Below are positions 57,803-64,000 of a stretch of DNA of 64,000 nt, piece by piece (position 1 is the first letter of the stretch; each line of letters opens with the position of its first letter). A model generated the notes under the pieces. The model worked only from the letters and a program-made list of their open reading frames with translations, had not been told where the DNA came from and did not search any database. Source of the DNA: Intestinimonas massiliensis (ex Afouda et al. 2020) (GTDB lineage: Bacteria > Bacillota > Clostridia > Oscillospirales > Oscillospiraceae); NCBI RefSeq assembly GCF_900626285.1, contig NZ_LR131147.1, forward strand, positions 1 through 64,000. Direction: 5' to 3'. The position numbers and the translations under genes are program-made.

Positions 57803-58824
57803 AGGATCTGGTTATGAAGCTGAGTGCCCTCAGCGGCGTATCCAGCTGGGAGGACGAGGTGCGGGACTTTTTGAAAGAGGAGGCCGCGCCCTATGCCCAG
57901 GATATCCGCACCGACGCGCTGGGCAATCTGATCGTGTTCAAGAAGGGCGCAAAGGCGGCGGGGAACAAGCTGCTGCTGTGTGCCCATATGGATGAGGTAG
58001 GCCTGATGATCCGCCATATTACGGATGACGGCTATCTGAAGTTCGACACTGTGGGATCCATTGACCGGCGGGTGCTGCTGGGCAAGCCGGTGCTGGTGGG
58101 GCCTGACCGCCTGCCCGGCGTCATTGGCCTGAAGGCCTACCATCTGGTGAGCCGGGATGAGGAGAAGAATGTCCCCAAGCTGGATGACTATTATATTGAT
58201 ATCGGCGCCAAGAACAGGGAAGAGGCCGAAAAACTGGTCAGCCTGGGGGATGTGGCGGTCTTTACCACCCGGCCTGAGCTTTTTGGTGATGGTTTACTGA
58301 AAGGCAAGGCTCTGGACGACCGGATCGGCTGCGCGGTGCTGCTTACCTTGCTGAAAGAGGACCTGCCCATGGACTGTACCTTCGTCTTTACCGCCCAGGA
58401 GGAGGTAGGTACTCGCGGCGCCTTCGGTGCGGCATTTTCCATAACGCCTGAACTGGCCTTGGTCATTGAGGGGACTACCGCCGCCGACCTGCCGGACAGC
58501 GCGCCCCATCAGAAGGTGTGTGCCCTGGGCAAGGGTGCGGTGCTTACCTTCATGGACCGGGGTTCCATTGCCGACCGGGGGCTGTTTGAGCGGCTCCGGA
58601 CCCTGGCAGAGGAGAACAGGATCCCCTGGCAGCTCAAGCAGTTTGTATCCGGCTCCAACGATGCCGCTGCATTCCAGCGCACCAAGGCCGGTGTGCGTAC
58701 TGCGGTGCTCTCTGCGCCGGTACGCTATGCCCACGCCCCCGCCAGTCTGGCCTGCGTCAGCGATCTGGACGCGGTGCTGAATCTGGCAAGAGCGCTGATC
58801 CACGATGTGGCCAAGGAGGTTTAA
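57799..58824 (+). CDS. M42 family metallopeptidase, copy 2
   Basis: A 341-residue paralogue of the preceding gene. Metal-binding regions: CAHMDEVGLMIRH (near residue 60), KALDDRIGCAVLL, FTAQEEVGTRGAFGA and the C-terminal RYAHAPASL. The fourth position reads VIEGTTA, with Glu where copies 1 and 3 have Asp. Start is GTG at 57799 behind AAAGGAG, overlapping copy 1 by four bases. Sequence identity to the other copies is moderate, so the duplication is not recent. Confidence 0.9.
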   Translation: MKDLVMKLSALSGVSSWEDEVRDFLKEEAAPYAQDIRTDALGNLIVFKKGAKAAGNKLLLCAHMDEVGLMIRHITDDGYLKFDTVGSIDRRVLLGKPVLVGPDRLPGVIGLKAYHLVSRDEEKNVPKLDDYYIDIGAKNREEAEKLVSLGDVAVFTTRPELFGDGLLKGKALDDRIGCAVLLTLLKEDLPMDCTFVFTAQEEVGTRGAFGAAFSITPELALVIEGTTAADLPDSAPHQKVCALGKGAVLTFMDRGSIADRGLFERLRTLAEENRIPWQLKQFVSGSNDAAAFQRTKAGVRTAVLSAPVRYAHAPASLACVSDLDAVLNLARALIHDVAKEV

Positions 58825-58827
58825 GAA

Positions 58828-59823
58828 ATGGATATTTTAGCGACACTGCAGGCGCTGAACGCCTGTCACGGTCCCTCTGGCGATGAGAGCCAGGTGGCCC
58901 AGACCCTTGAGAAGCTGGCCGCTCCCTTTGTGGACGAGGTTACCACCGATACGCTTGGCAACCTGATCTGCCATAAGAAAGGGAACGGCAAGAAGGTCAT
59001 GTTTGCCGCCCACATGGACTCCATCGGCTTTATCGTCACCCATATCGACGAGAAGGGCTTCCTGCGCTTTGGTCGTATCGGCGGCCTGTCCGCCCATGAA
59101 GTGCTGGGTACACCTGTTCGCTTCAAGAGCGGAGTGCGGGGTGTGGTGGCCTGCCCGGGCAAGACCGATCCCAAGGAGATGAAGCTGGACGACCTCTATC
59201 TGGACATCGGCGCCAGAGACGAGGCGGAGGCAAAAGCCATGGTCCAGGTAGGGGATACCGCTGTCTATAATACCTCTGCTTTCGTAAATGGCTCCCGGAT
59301 CGTCTCTCCCTACCTGGACGACCGCATCGCCTGTGTGGTGCTGCTGATGGCAATGGAGCAGCTGAAAGAGACGGAAAACGATCTCTACTTTGTTTTTACC
59401 GTTCAGGAGGAGGTTGGTATCCGGGGCGCCCGCACGGCCGCCTACGGTATTGATCCGGACTACGGCATCGCCGTGGACGTCACCGATTCCGACGACATTC
59501 CCGATGCCCCCCACGAGTGCTCCAGTGTGGCGGGGAAGGGTGCCGCTATCAAGGTGATGGACAGCTCCGTCATCTGCCACCCTGCCGTAGTGGCTAAGTT
59601 GGAGGCTCTGGCCAAGGAACAGGGAATCGCTGCCCAGAAGGATATCCTGAAGGCGGGCGGCACCGACGCCGGGGCCATCCACCAGACCCGGGCTGGCGTC
59701 TATACCGGCGGCATCTCCATCCCCACCCGGTATATCCATATGCCCCAGGAGATGGCCGACCTGGACGATATCAAAGCCTGCGCCGACCTGGCAGCAGCCT
59801 TTGCCCAGGCCAAGCTGGACTGA
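58828..59823 (+). CDS. M42 family metallopeptidase, copy 3
   Basis: A 331-residue paralogue. Its metal-binding parts are FAAHMDSIGFIVTHID, YLDDRIACVVLLMA, FTVQEEVGIRGART, AVDVTDSDDIPDAP and RYIHMPQEM. It starts three bases after copy 2 behind AAGGAGGTT. Tandem M42 arrays probably give complementary specificity on peptides (inference). Confidence 0.92.
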   Translation: MDILATLQALNACHGPSGDESQVAQTLEKLAAPFVDEVTTDTLGNLICHKKGNGKKVMFAAHMDSIGFIVTHIDEKGFLRFGRIGGLSAHEVLGTPVRFKSGVRGVVACPGKTDPKEMKLDDLYLDIGARDEAEAKAMVQVGDTAVYNTSAFVNGSRIVSPYLDDRIACVVLLMAMEQLKETENDLYFVFTVQEEVGIRGARTAAYGIDPDYGIAVDVTDSDDIPDAPHECSSVAGKGAAIKVMDSSVICHPAVVAKLEALAKEQGIAAQKDILKAGGTDAGAIHQTRAGVYTGGISIPTRYIHMPQEMADLDDIKACADLAAAFAQAKLD

Positions 59824-59856
59824 GAAATATAGAGATATCAAGAAGGTTAAAGGAAT

Positions 59857-61110
59857 ATGTCTTTACAGATAAGTGATAAAGTAAAAGCTCTGGCGGCCCA
59901 GGCTCAGGCTGACATCCGGGATCAGTTTGAGCGAATTGACGCCATCGCGGAGGAGAATACCGCCAAGGTTCTGGCCGCGTTCCAGAAACATCGGGTGTCC
60001 GAGGGCCACTTTGCCGGTACCACCGGCTATGGCTATGACGATCTGGGCCGTGATACCCTGGACCTGATCTTTGCGGACCTGTTCCACACCGAGGACGCCC
60101 TGGTGCGGGTGCAGTTTGTCAACGGTACCCACGCTATCTCCTGCGCCCTGTTCGGGGCGCTGAAGCCGGGGGATGTGCTGGTGTCCGCCGTGGGCGCCCC
60201 CTATGACACCATGCTGGGTGTGATTGGTGTGGTGGACAAGGGCCCCGGTTCCCTGAAAAGCTACGGAATCGAGTGCAGGCAAGTAGAACTGGTTAACAAT
60301 GCTCCGGACCCCGTGGGACTGGCGGAGGCGGTAAAGGACCCCCGGGTAAAGGCCGTGCTCATCCAGCGCTCCCGTGGCTACGCCACCCGAGACTCCCTGT
60401 CCGTGGCCAAGATCGGGGAACTGGCCAAGGTGGTCAAGGACAACAACCCCAACGCCGCGGTGCTGGTCGACAACTGCTACGGCGAATTTGTAGAGACCAT
60501 TGAGCCCACCCAGGTGGGGGCTGATCTGGTGGTGGGCTCCCTCATCAAAAATCCCGGCGGCGGTCTGGCCCCTACCGGCGGCTATATCGCCGGACGGCAC
60601 GACCTGGTGGAGGGAGCCGCCATGCGGCTTACCACTCCTGGGATCGGGAAGGAGTGCGGCTCCACCTTTGGCAGCAACCGCAGCCTCTATCAAGGACTTT
60701 TCCTTGCCCCCCATACCACCGCCCAGGCGGTGAAAACGGCGGTCTTTGCCGCCCGGATGATGGAGCTGCTGGGCTATCGGGTGGATCCGGCCTCTGACGC
60801 GGTGCGCCACGACATCATCCAGATGATCCATTTCGGTGCGCCCGATCCCCTGAAGAAGTTCTGCAAGGGTATCCAGTTCGGCGCGCCGGTGGATTCCTAC
60901 GTGACCCCGGAGCCCTGGGACATGCCGGGCTATGACTGCCAGGTCATTATGGCTGCCGGCGCCTTTATTCAGGGCGCCTCCATCGAGCTGTCCTGTGACG
61001 CCCCCATGCGGGAGCCCTACACCGCCTATCTCCAGGGCGGCCTGACCTATGAGAGCGGCAAGGCGGGAGTTATGCTGGCAGTGGAGGAGCTGCTGAGCAC
61101 CCAGGCATAA
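59857..61110 (+). CDS. Methionine gamma-lyase-related PLP enzyme ('aluminium resistance protein' family)
   Basis: A 417-residue fold-type I PLP enzyme of the Met_gamma_lyase (YnbB) family. FAGTTGYGYDDLGRDTLD near residue 50 is the family opening block, and the PLP lysine falls in VVGSLIKNPGGGLAPTGGY. The old name comes from a plant/bacterial aluminium-tolerance report. The reaction is likely a beta/gamma-elimination on a sulfur amino acid, unproven. ATG behind AAAGGAAT. It often lies upstream of miaA/hfq in Firmicutes, but not here. Confidence 0.9.
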   Translation: MSLQISDKVKALAAQAQADIRDQFERIDAIAEENTAKVLAAFQKHRVSEGHFAGTTGYGYDDLGRDTLDLIFADLFHTEDALVRVQFVNGTHAISCALFGALKPGDVLVSAVGAPYDTMLGVIGVVDKGPGSLKSYGIECRQVELVNNAPDPVGLAEAVKDPRVKAVLIQRSRGYATRDSLSVAKIGELAKVVKDNNPNAAVLVDNCYGEFVETIEPTQVGADLVVGSLIKNPGGGLAPTGGYIAGRHDLVEGAAMRLTTPGIGKECGSTFGSNRSLYQGLFLAPHTTAQAVKTAVFAARMMELLGYRVDPASDAVRHDIIQMIHFGAPDPLKKFCKGIQFGAPVDSYVTPEPWDMPGYDCQVIMAAGAFIQGASIELSCDAPMREPYTAYLQGGLTYESGKAGVMLAVEELLSTQA

Positions 61111-61126
61111 GGGCAAGCACCTTTCG

Positions 61127-61155
61127 CATAGCCTCCCACAGGAGGTGAGGCTATG
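61127..61155 (+). promoter_or_regulatory. Hairpin enclosing the yunB Shine-Dalgarno and start codon
   Basis: CATAGCCTC (61127-61135) pairs perfectly with GAGGCTATG (61147-61155). The 11-nt loop holds the Shine-Dalgarno GGAGGT and the 3' arm ends with the ATG of yunB. The 5' part may double as a weak sigma-E-like -10 (CATAGCCT). Confidence 0.65.
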
Positions 61156-61845
61156 ACCAGGCCCAGATACCGTCCCTGGCTCCGTATGCCGCGGGCCGGA
61201 CGCCGGGTTCCGCCTGTCAGGCGGGGCAGAGGCTTGCTGCTGTCTGCCCTGCTGGGGGTAGGACTGGCTCTGCTGGTCATCGCCGCTCTGGACAGCGCTC
61301 TGCGGCCGGTGGTCACCACACTGGCTCAGGCCAGGACGGAAAACGTGGTTACCGGCATCATCAATGATGCGGTCATGGAGACCCTGTCGGCGGACGCGGT
61401 GGCCTATCAGGATCTGGTTACCCTGGAGCGGGACAGCAGCGGTCAGGTGGCACTTCTCTCCACCAATTCCGCCAAACTGAACGCCCTGCGTACCCGGATC
61501 CTGCAAACGGTGCTGGAGAAAGTGGATTCCCTGACCAGTGAAGATCTGGGTATCCCCCTGGGCAGTATCACCGGACTGTCTACCGCCTCCGACTGGGGGC
61601 CGGACCTGCCGGTGCAGGTACTGGCTGCCGCCACACCCACGGCGGAGTTCCGGAATGTGTTTACCTCGGCTGGTATCAATCAGACCCTTCATCAGATCAT
61701 GCTGGATGTAGAAGTGGAGATCACCCTTCTTATCCCCGGCGGAAAGACGGAAACCCGGGTGGATGCCGCCGTATGTGTGGCGGAGACCTTGCTGATGGGC
61801 CAGGTGCCGGACACCTATCTGGGATTGCCGGCCGCCGGCTCGTAA
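61153..61845 (+). CDS. yunB: Sporulation protein YunB
   Basis: A 230-residue protein with a basic N-terminus, one membrane helix (about residues 33-52) and an extracytoplasmic domain with the YunB-type pattern: LRPVVTTLAQARTENVVTGIINDAV, IPLGSITGL and the late GGKTETRVDAAVCVAETLLMGQVPDTYL. In B. subtilis yunB is a mother-cell (sigma-E) gene needed for normal sporulation. The start codon is enclosed in a hairpin (61127-61155). Confidence 0.9.
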   Translation: MTRPRYRPWLRMPRAGRRVPPVRRGRGLLLSALLGVGLALLVIAALDSALRPVVTTLAQARTENVVTGIINDAVMETLSADAVAYQDLVTLERDSSGQVALLSTNSAKLNALRTRILQTVLEKVDSLTSEDLGIPLGSITGLSTASDWGPDLPVQVLAAATPTAEFRNVFTSAGINQTLHQIMLDVEVEITLLIPGGKTETRVDAAVCVAETLLMGQVPDTYLGLPAAGS

Positions 61846-61928
61846 GAAAATCACAAGGAATTTATAAGAGAAGGCGCAGATACCTTTCTTTTCTTTCTGG
61901 TACAATGAGGGAAAAGGAGGGACGTGCA

Positions 61929-62621
61929 ATGGATACGCTGCTCTGGTATTTGGACATTACGCTGGACTATATTGCCGAAATGCTGCCCTGCATGGTGATT
62001 GGAGGGGCTGTGTTTCTGCTGCTGCTGCCCAAGCGTCGGAAGAAACTGCGCCAAAAGCATCTGACAAGCGGCAGGATCCGCGAAGCAGCATTGTTCCTCT
62101 TTGTCCTGTTCTGCGCAGGTCTGGCAGCGCTCACCGTATTCCCGTCCGGCTTCTGGACCCCGCAGCATTGGCAAAATGCGATTTCCGGGATGGAACCGCT
62201 GTGGCCATTGATCCCGCTGTCTCAGTCTGTCCCCAATATCCAATGGATGCCTACCCTGTTTCGGAGCGACATCAGCCTTGGGGAGTGGGGGCTTTATATG
62301 ATGGTCGCCAACGCTCTTATTTTTCTGCCGATGGGCTTTTTCCCAAACCTGCTATGGCGCCGTCCCAGGTGGTGGAAAGGGTTGCTGGTGGGGGTTTGCA
62401 GCTCCTTGTCCATCGAGTTTTTGCAATTGTTTGCCGGACGGTCTACTGATATTGACGATTTGATTTTGAATAGTTCAGGTGCCTTTCTGGGCGGGCTGTT
62501 GGCCCTGATTCTGGGCAAACTGGTACCAAGCCTGAGCCGAAAATTCCAAGTGGAGGTCCGCCATGGACGAGAAACAGGAGATCCAAAGCCTGCGCCGGGA
62601 GCTGGAGCAGGCCAACTATGA
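61929..62621 (+). CDS. VanZ family membrane protein
   Basis: A 230-residue membrane protein with about five hydrophobic segments and the VanZ pattern: NALIFLPMGFFPNLLW near residue 125 and SLSIEFLQLFAGRSTDIDDLILNSSGAFLGG near residue 160. VanZ relatives alter lipoglycopeptide binding in some Enterococcus strains, but most, like this one, have no known job, and no vanA-type genes lie nearby. ATG behind AAAAGGAGGGACGTG; TACAAT upstream lacks a clear -35. The end overlaps ligA by 59 bases. Confidence 0.88.
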   Translation: MDTLLWYLDITLDYIAEMLPCMVIGGAVFLLLLPKRRKKLRQKHLTSGRIREAALFLFVLFCAGLAALTVFPSGFWTPQHWQNAISGMEPLWPLIPLSQSVPNIQWMPTLFRSDISLGEWGLYMMVANALIFLPMGFFPNLLWRRPRWWKGLLVGVCSSLSIEFLQLFAGRSTDIDDLILNSSGAFLGGLLALILGKLVPSLSRKFQVEVRHGRETGDPKPAPGAGAGQL

Positions 62622-64000
62622 GTACTATGTATTGGACAATCCCAGTATGTCCGACTATGACTTCGACCACAAGCTCCGCCGCCTGGAGGAACTGGAGGCC
62701 AAATATCCGGAGCTGGTGACTCCTGATTCCCCCACCCAGCGGGTGGGCGGAAAAGTGGCCGACGGCTTTTCCGAAGTCCGCCACCGGGTTCCCCTGGAGA
62801 GCCTCCAGGATGTATTTTCCGTGGAGGAGCTGGAGGAGTTCGACCAGCGGGTGCGGGATACCCTCGCCCAGGCCGTGGAGTACGATGTGGAACCCAAGGT
62901 GGACGGGCTGTCCGTAGCGCTGGAATACGAGAACGGCTTGTTCATCCGCGGTGCCACCCGGGGAGATGGCCAGGTAGGGGAGGACGTAACGGAAAATCTG
63001 AAGACCATCCCCTCTATTCCGCTGCGGCTGCCGGAGGCTCTGCCGTCTCTCATCGTCCGGGGCGAAGTCTTTATGCCCAAGAAGCGGTTCGAACAGCTCA
63101 ATGAGGAGCGGGAACTGCGGGGGGAGTCGCTGTTTGCCAATCCCCGGAACGCGGCAGCAGGTTCCCTGCGCCAGCTGGACCCCAAAATCGCCGCAGCCCG
63201 GGGTCTGGACATTCGCGTCTTTAACATCCAGTGGGCGGAGGGCAAGACCTTCACCACTCATACAGAAACCCTGGAGTACCTGCAGCAGCAGCGCTTTAAA
63301 GTAATTCCACATGACACCTGTGCCACCATTCAGGAGGCATCGGCCCGCATTGCCGCCATGGGCGATGGGCGGGAGGCATACCCCTTTGATATTGATGGTG
63401 CAGTTGTAAAGGTAAATAGCCTTGCAGAGCGGGAGACGCTGGGTTCCACTGCTAAATTCCCCCGCTGGGCCGCCGCCTATAAGTATCCGCCTGAGCAGAA
63501 GGAGAGCGTGGTGGAAGACATCGTGGTGCAGGTGGGTAGAACCGGCGTTCTTACGCCCAAGGCAGTTGTAAAGCCTGTTCGCCTTGCAGGAACCACCGTC
63601 ACCAATGCCACCCTCCACAACCAGGATTTCATCACGGAAAAGGATATCCGCATCGGTGATACCGTGCTGGTACAGAAGGCGGGGGAGATCATCCCGGAGA
63701 TCGTGTCCGTCCTGAAGGAGAAGCGCCCGGAGGGCACCGTTCCCTACCATCTGCCCGACCACTGTCCGGTGTGCGGCGCCCCGGTGGCCCGGGATGAGGA
63801 CGGTGCCCATATCCGCTGCACCGGCGCCGAGTGTCCCGCCCAGCGGCTGCGGCATATCGTTCACTTTGCCAGCCGGGACGCCATGGACATTGAGGGCCTG
63901 GGTCCCGCTGTGGTGGAGAGCCTGGTGGGCGCCGGTCTGGTGAAAGGTCCCGGCGACCTGTACCAGCTGCGGGCGGCAGACGTAGAGTTGTTGGAGCGGA
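62563..64000 (+). CDS. ligA: NAD-dependent DNA ligase, truncated by the window edge
   Basis: Seals nicks using NAD. The first 479 residues are present and open to the right edge; full-length LigA is near 660-670. Visible parts: the Ia domain (NYEYYVLDNPSMSDYDFDH), the adenylated lysine K112 in VEPKVDGLSV, GATRGDGQVGEDVTENLK, the FPRWAAAYKYPPE motif, the Zn finger region (CPVCGAPV... CPAQRLRH), and the start of the HhH part. It starts at ATG behind GTGGAGGTCCGCC, inside the end of the VanZ gene, so their translation is likely coupled. Confidence 0.97.
   Translation, partial: MDEKQEIQSLRRELEQANYEYYVLDNPSMSDYDFDHKLRRLEELEAKYPELVTPDSPTQRVGGKVADGFSEVRHRVPLESLQDVFSVEELEEFDQRVRDTLAQAVEYDVEPKVDGLSVALEYENGLFIRGATRGDGQVGEDVTENLKTIPSIPLRLPEALPSLIVRGEVFMPKKRFEQLNEERELRGESLFANPRNAAAGSLRQLDPKIAAARGLDIRVFNIQWAEGKTFTTHTETLEYLQQQRFKVIPHDTCATIQEASARIAAMGDGREAYPFDIDGAVVKVNSLAERETLGSTAKFPRWAAAYKYPPEQKESVVEDIVVQVGRTGVLTPKAVVKPVRLAGTTVTNATLHNQDFITEKDIRIGDTVLVQKAGEIIPEIVSVLKEKRPEGTVPYHLPDHCPVCGAPVARDEDGAHIRCTGAECPAQRLRHIVHFASRDAMDIEGLGPAVVESLVGAGLVKGPGDLYQLRAADVELLER

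Noticed and set aside
59863..61929. 688-codon antisense frame opposite the PLP enzyme and yunB
   Set aside because: No start signal, no family resemblance, and the plus-strand genes carry clear motifs.
61929..62621. Glycopeptide resistance determinant (VanZ)
   Set aside because: VanZ-domain proteins are widespread and there is no van ligase, racemase or two-component system nearby, so a resistance claim is not supported.
62443..63864. 473-codon antisense frame opposite ligA
   Set aside because: ligA motifs on the plus strand are unambiguous and uninterrupted.

Overview
This is a 64 kb chromosomal segment of a GC-rich, endospore-forming anaerobe of the class Clostridia. The best guess is the family Oscillospiraceae/Ruminococcaceae (the Flavonifractor-Pseudoflavonifractor-Intestinimonas-Lawsonibacter neighbourhood). 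That placement is inferred from gene content: a full spoIIIA operon, spoIID- and spoIIM-like genes, yunB, the clostridial six-cysteine peptide SCIFF with its radical SAM maturase, T-box/L-box/cobalamin leaders, and the nusB-xseAB-ispA-dxs-tlyA-nadK-argR-recN block. Nearly all of it is core genome. I see no prophage, transposase, IS element or CRISPR array.

Layout. 1-500: start of an unidentified leftward gene, preceded by a strikingly structured intergenic element. 0.5-2.4 kb (minus): tsaE-tsaB-upp. 2.4-7.3 kb: rodA-like SEDS gene, a YfmF/YfmH-type M16 peptidase pair, lgt. 7.4-12.2 kb: spoIIIAA to spoIIIAH. 12.2-15.5 kb: cobalamin riboswitch and a BtuFCD-type ABC importer. 15.6-26.1 kb: Gls24 protein, nusB, a TsaD-like M22 protein, xseA, xseB, ispA, a DUF212 protein, dxs, tlyA, nadK, argR, recN. 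26.1-29.0 kb: tyrosine T-box with tyrS, and an AI-2E family permease. 29.1-32.2 kb (minus): lysine riboswitch with asd-dapA-dapB. 32.3-35.0 kb: SpoIID/LytB protein and queA. 35.0-37.4 kb (minus): a glycosyltransferase and a collagen-like GXY-repeat protein. 37.5-40.6 kb: thioredoxin operon (trxA, trxB, Rrf2 regulator, CcdA-TlpA fusion). 40.6-44.4 kb: tgt, yajC, TIGR04086 membrane protein, SCIFF peptide (scfA), SCIFF maturase (scfB). 44.7-50.3 kb: spoIIM-like gene, xerD, ruvCAB, SdpI-like gene, glmM. 50.4-54.8 kb: SigH-like sigma factor, zinc-ribbon protein, DUF1858 protein, trmK, Nif3-like protein, yebC, and a minus-strand MerR regulator. 54.9-55.2 kb (minus): RNase P RNA. 55.3-64 kb: murD, three tandem M42 aminopeptidases, a methionine gamma-lyase-like PLP enzyme, yunB, a VanZ-like protein, and ligA, which runs off the right edge.

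The genes group into translation and tRNA modification (tsaB/E, queA, tgt, trmK, tyrS, rnpB, tlyA), envelope and sporulation, isoprenoid precursor synthesis (dxs, ispA), DNA repair and recombination (xseAB, recN, ruvCAB, xerD, ligA), lysine/diaminopimelate supply to the wall, and thiol redox balance. Points most worth a second look: a perfectly paired three-way-junction element at 159-262; dxs and queA, which seem to begin at AUU/CUG and AUA codons; a palindromic operator on the thioredoxin promoter beside an Rrf2 gene; and several hairpins that overlap ribosome-binding sites (yunB, the TIGR04086 gene, dxs).
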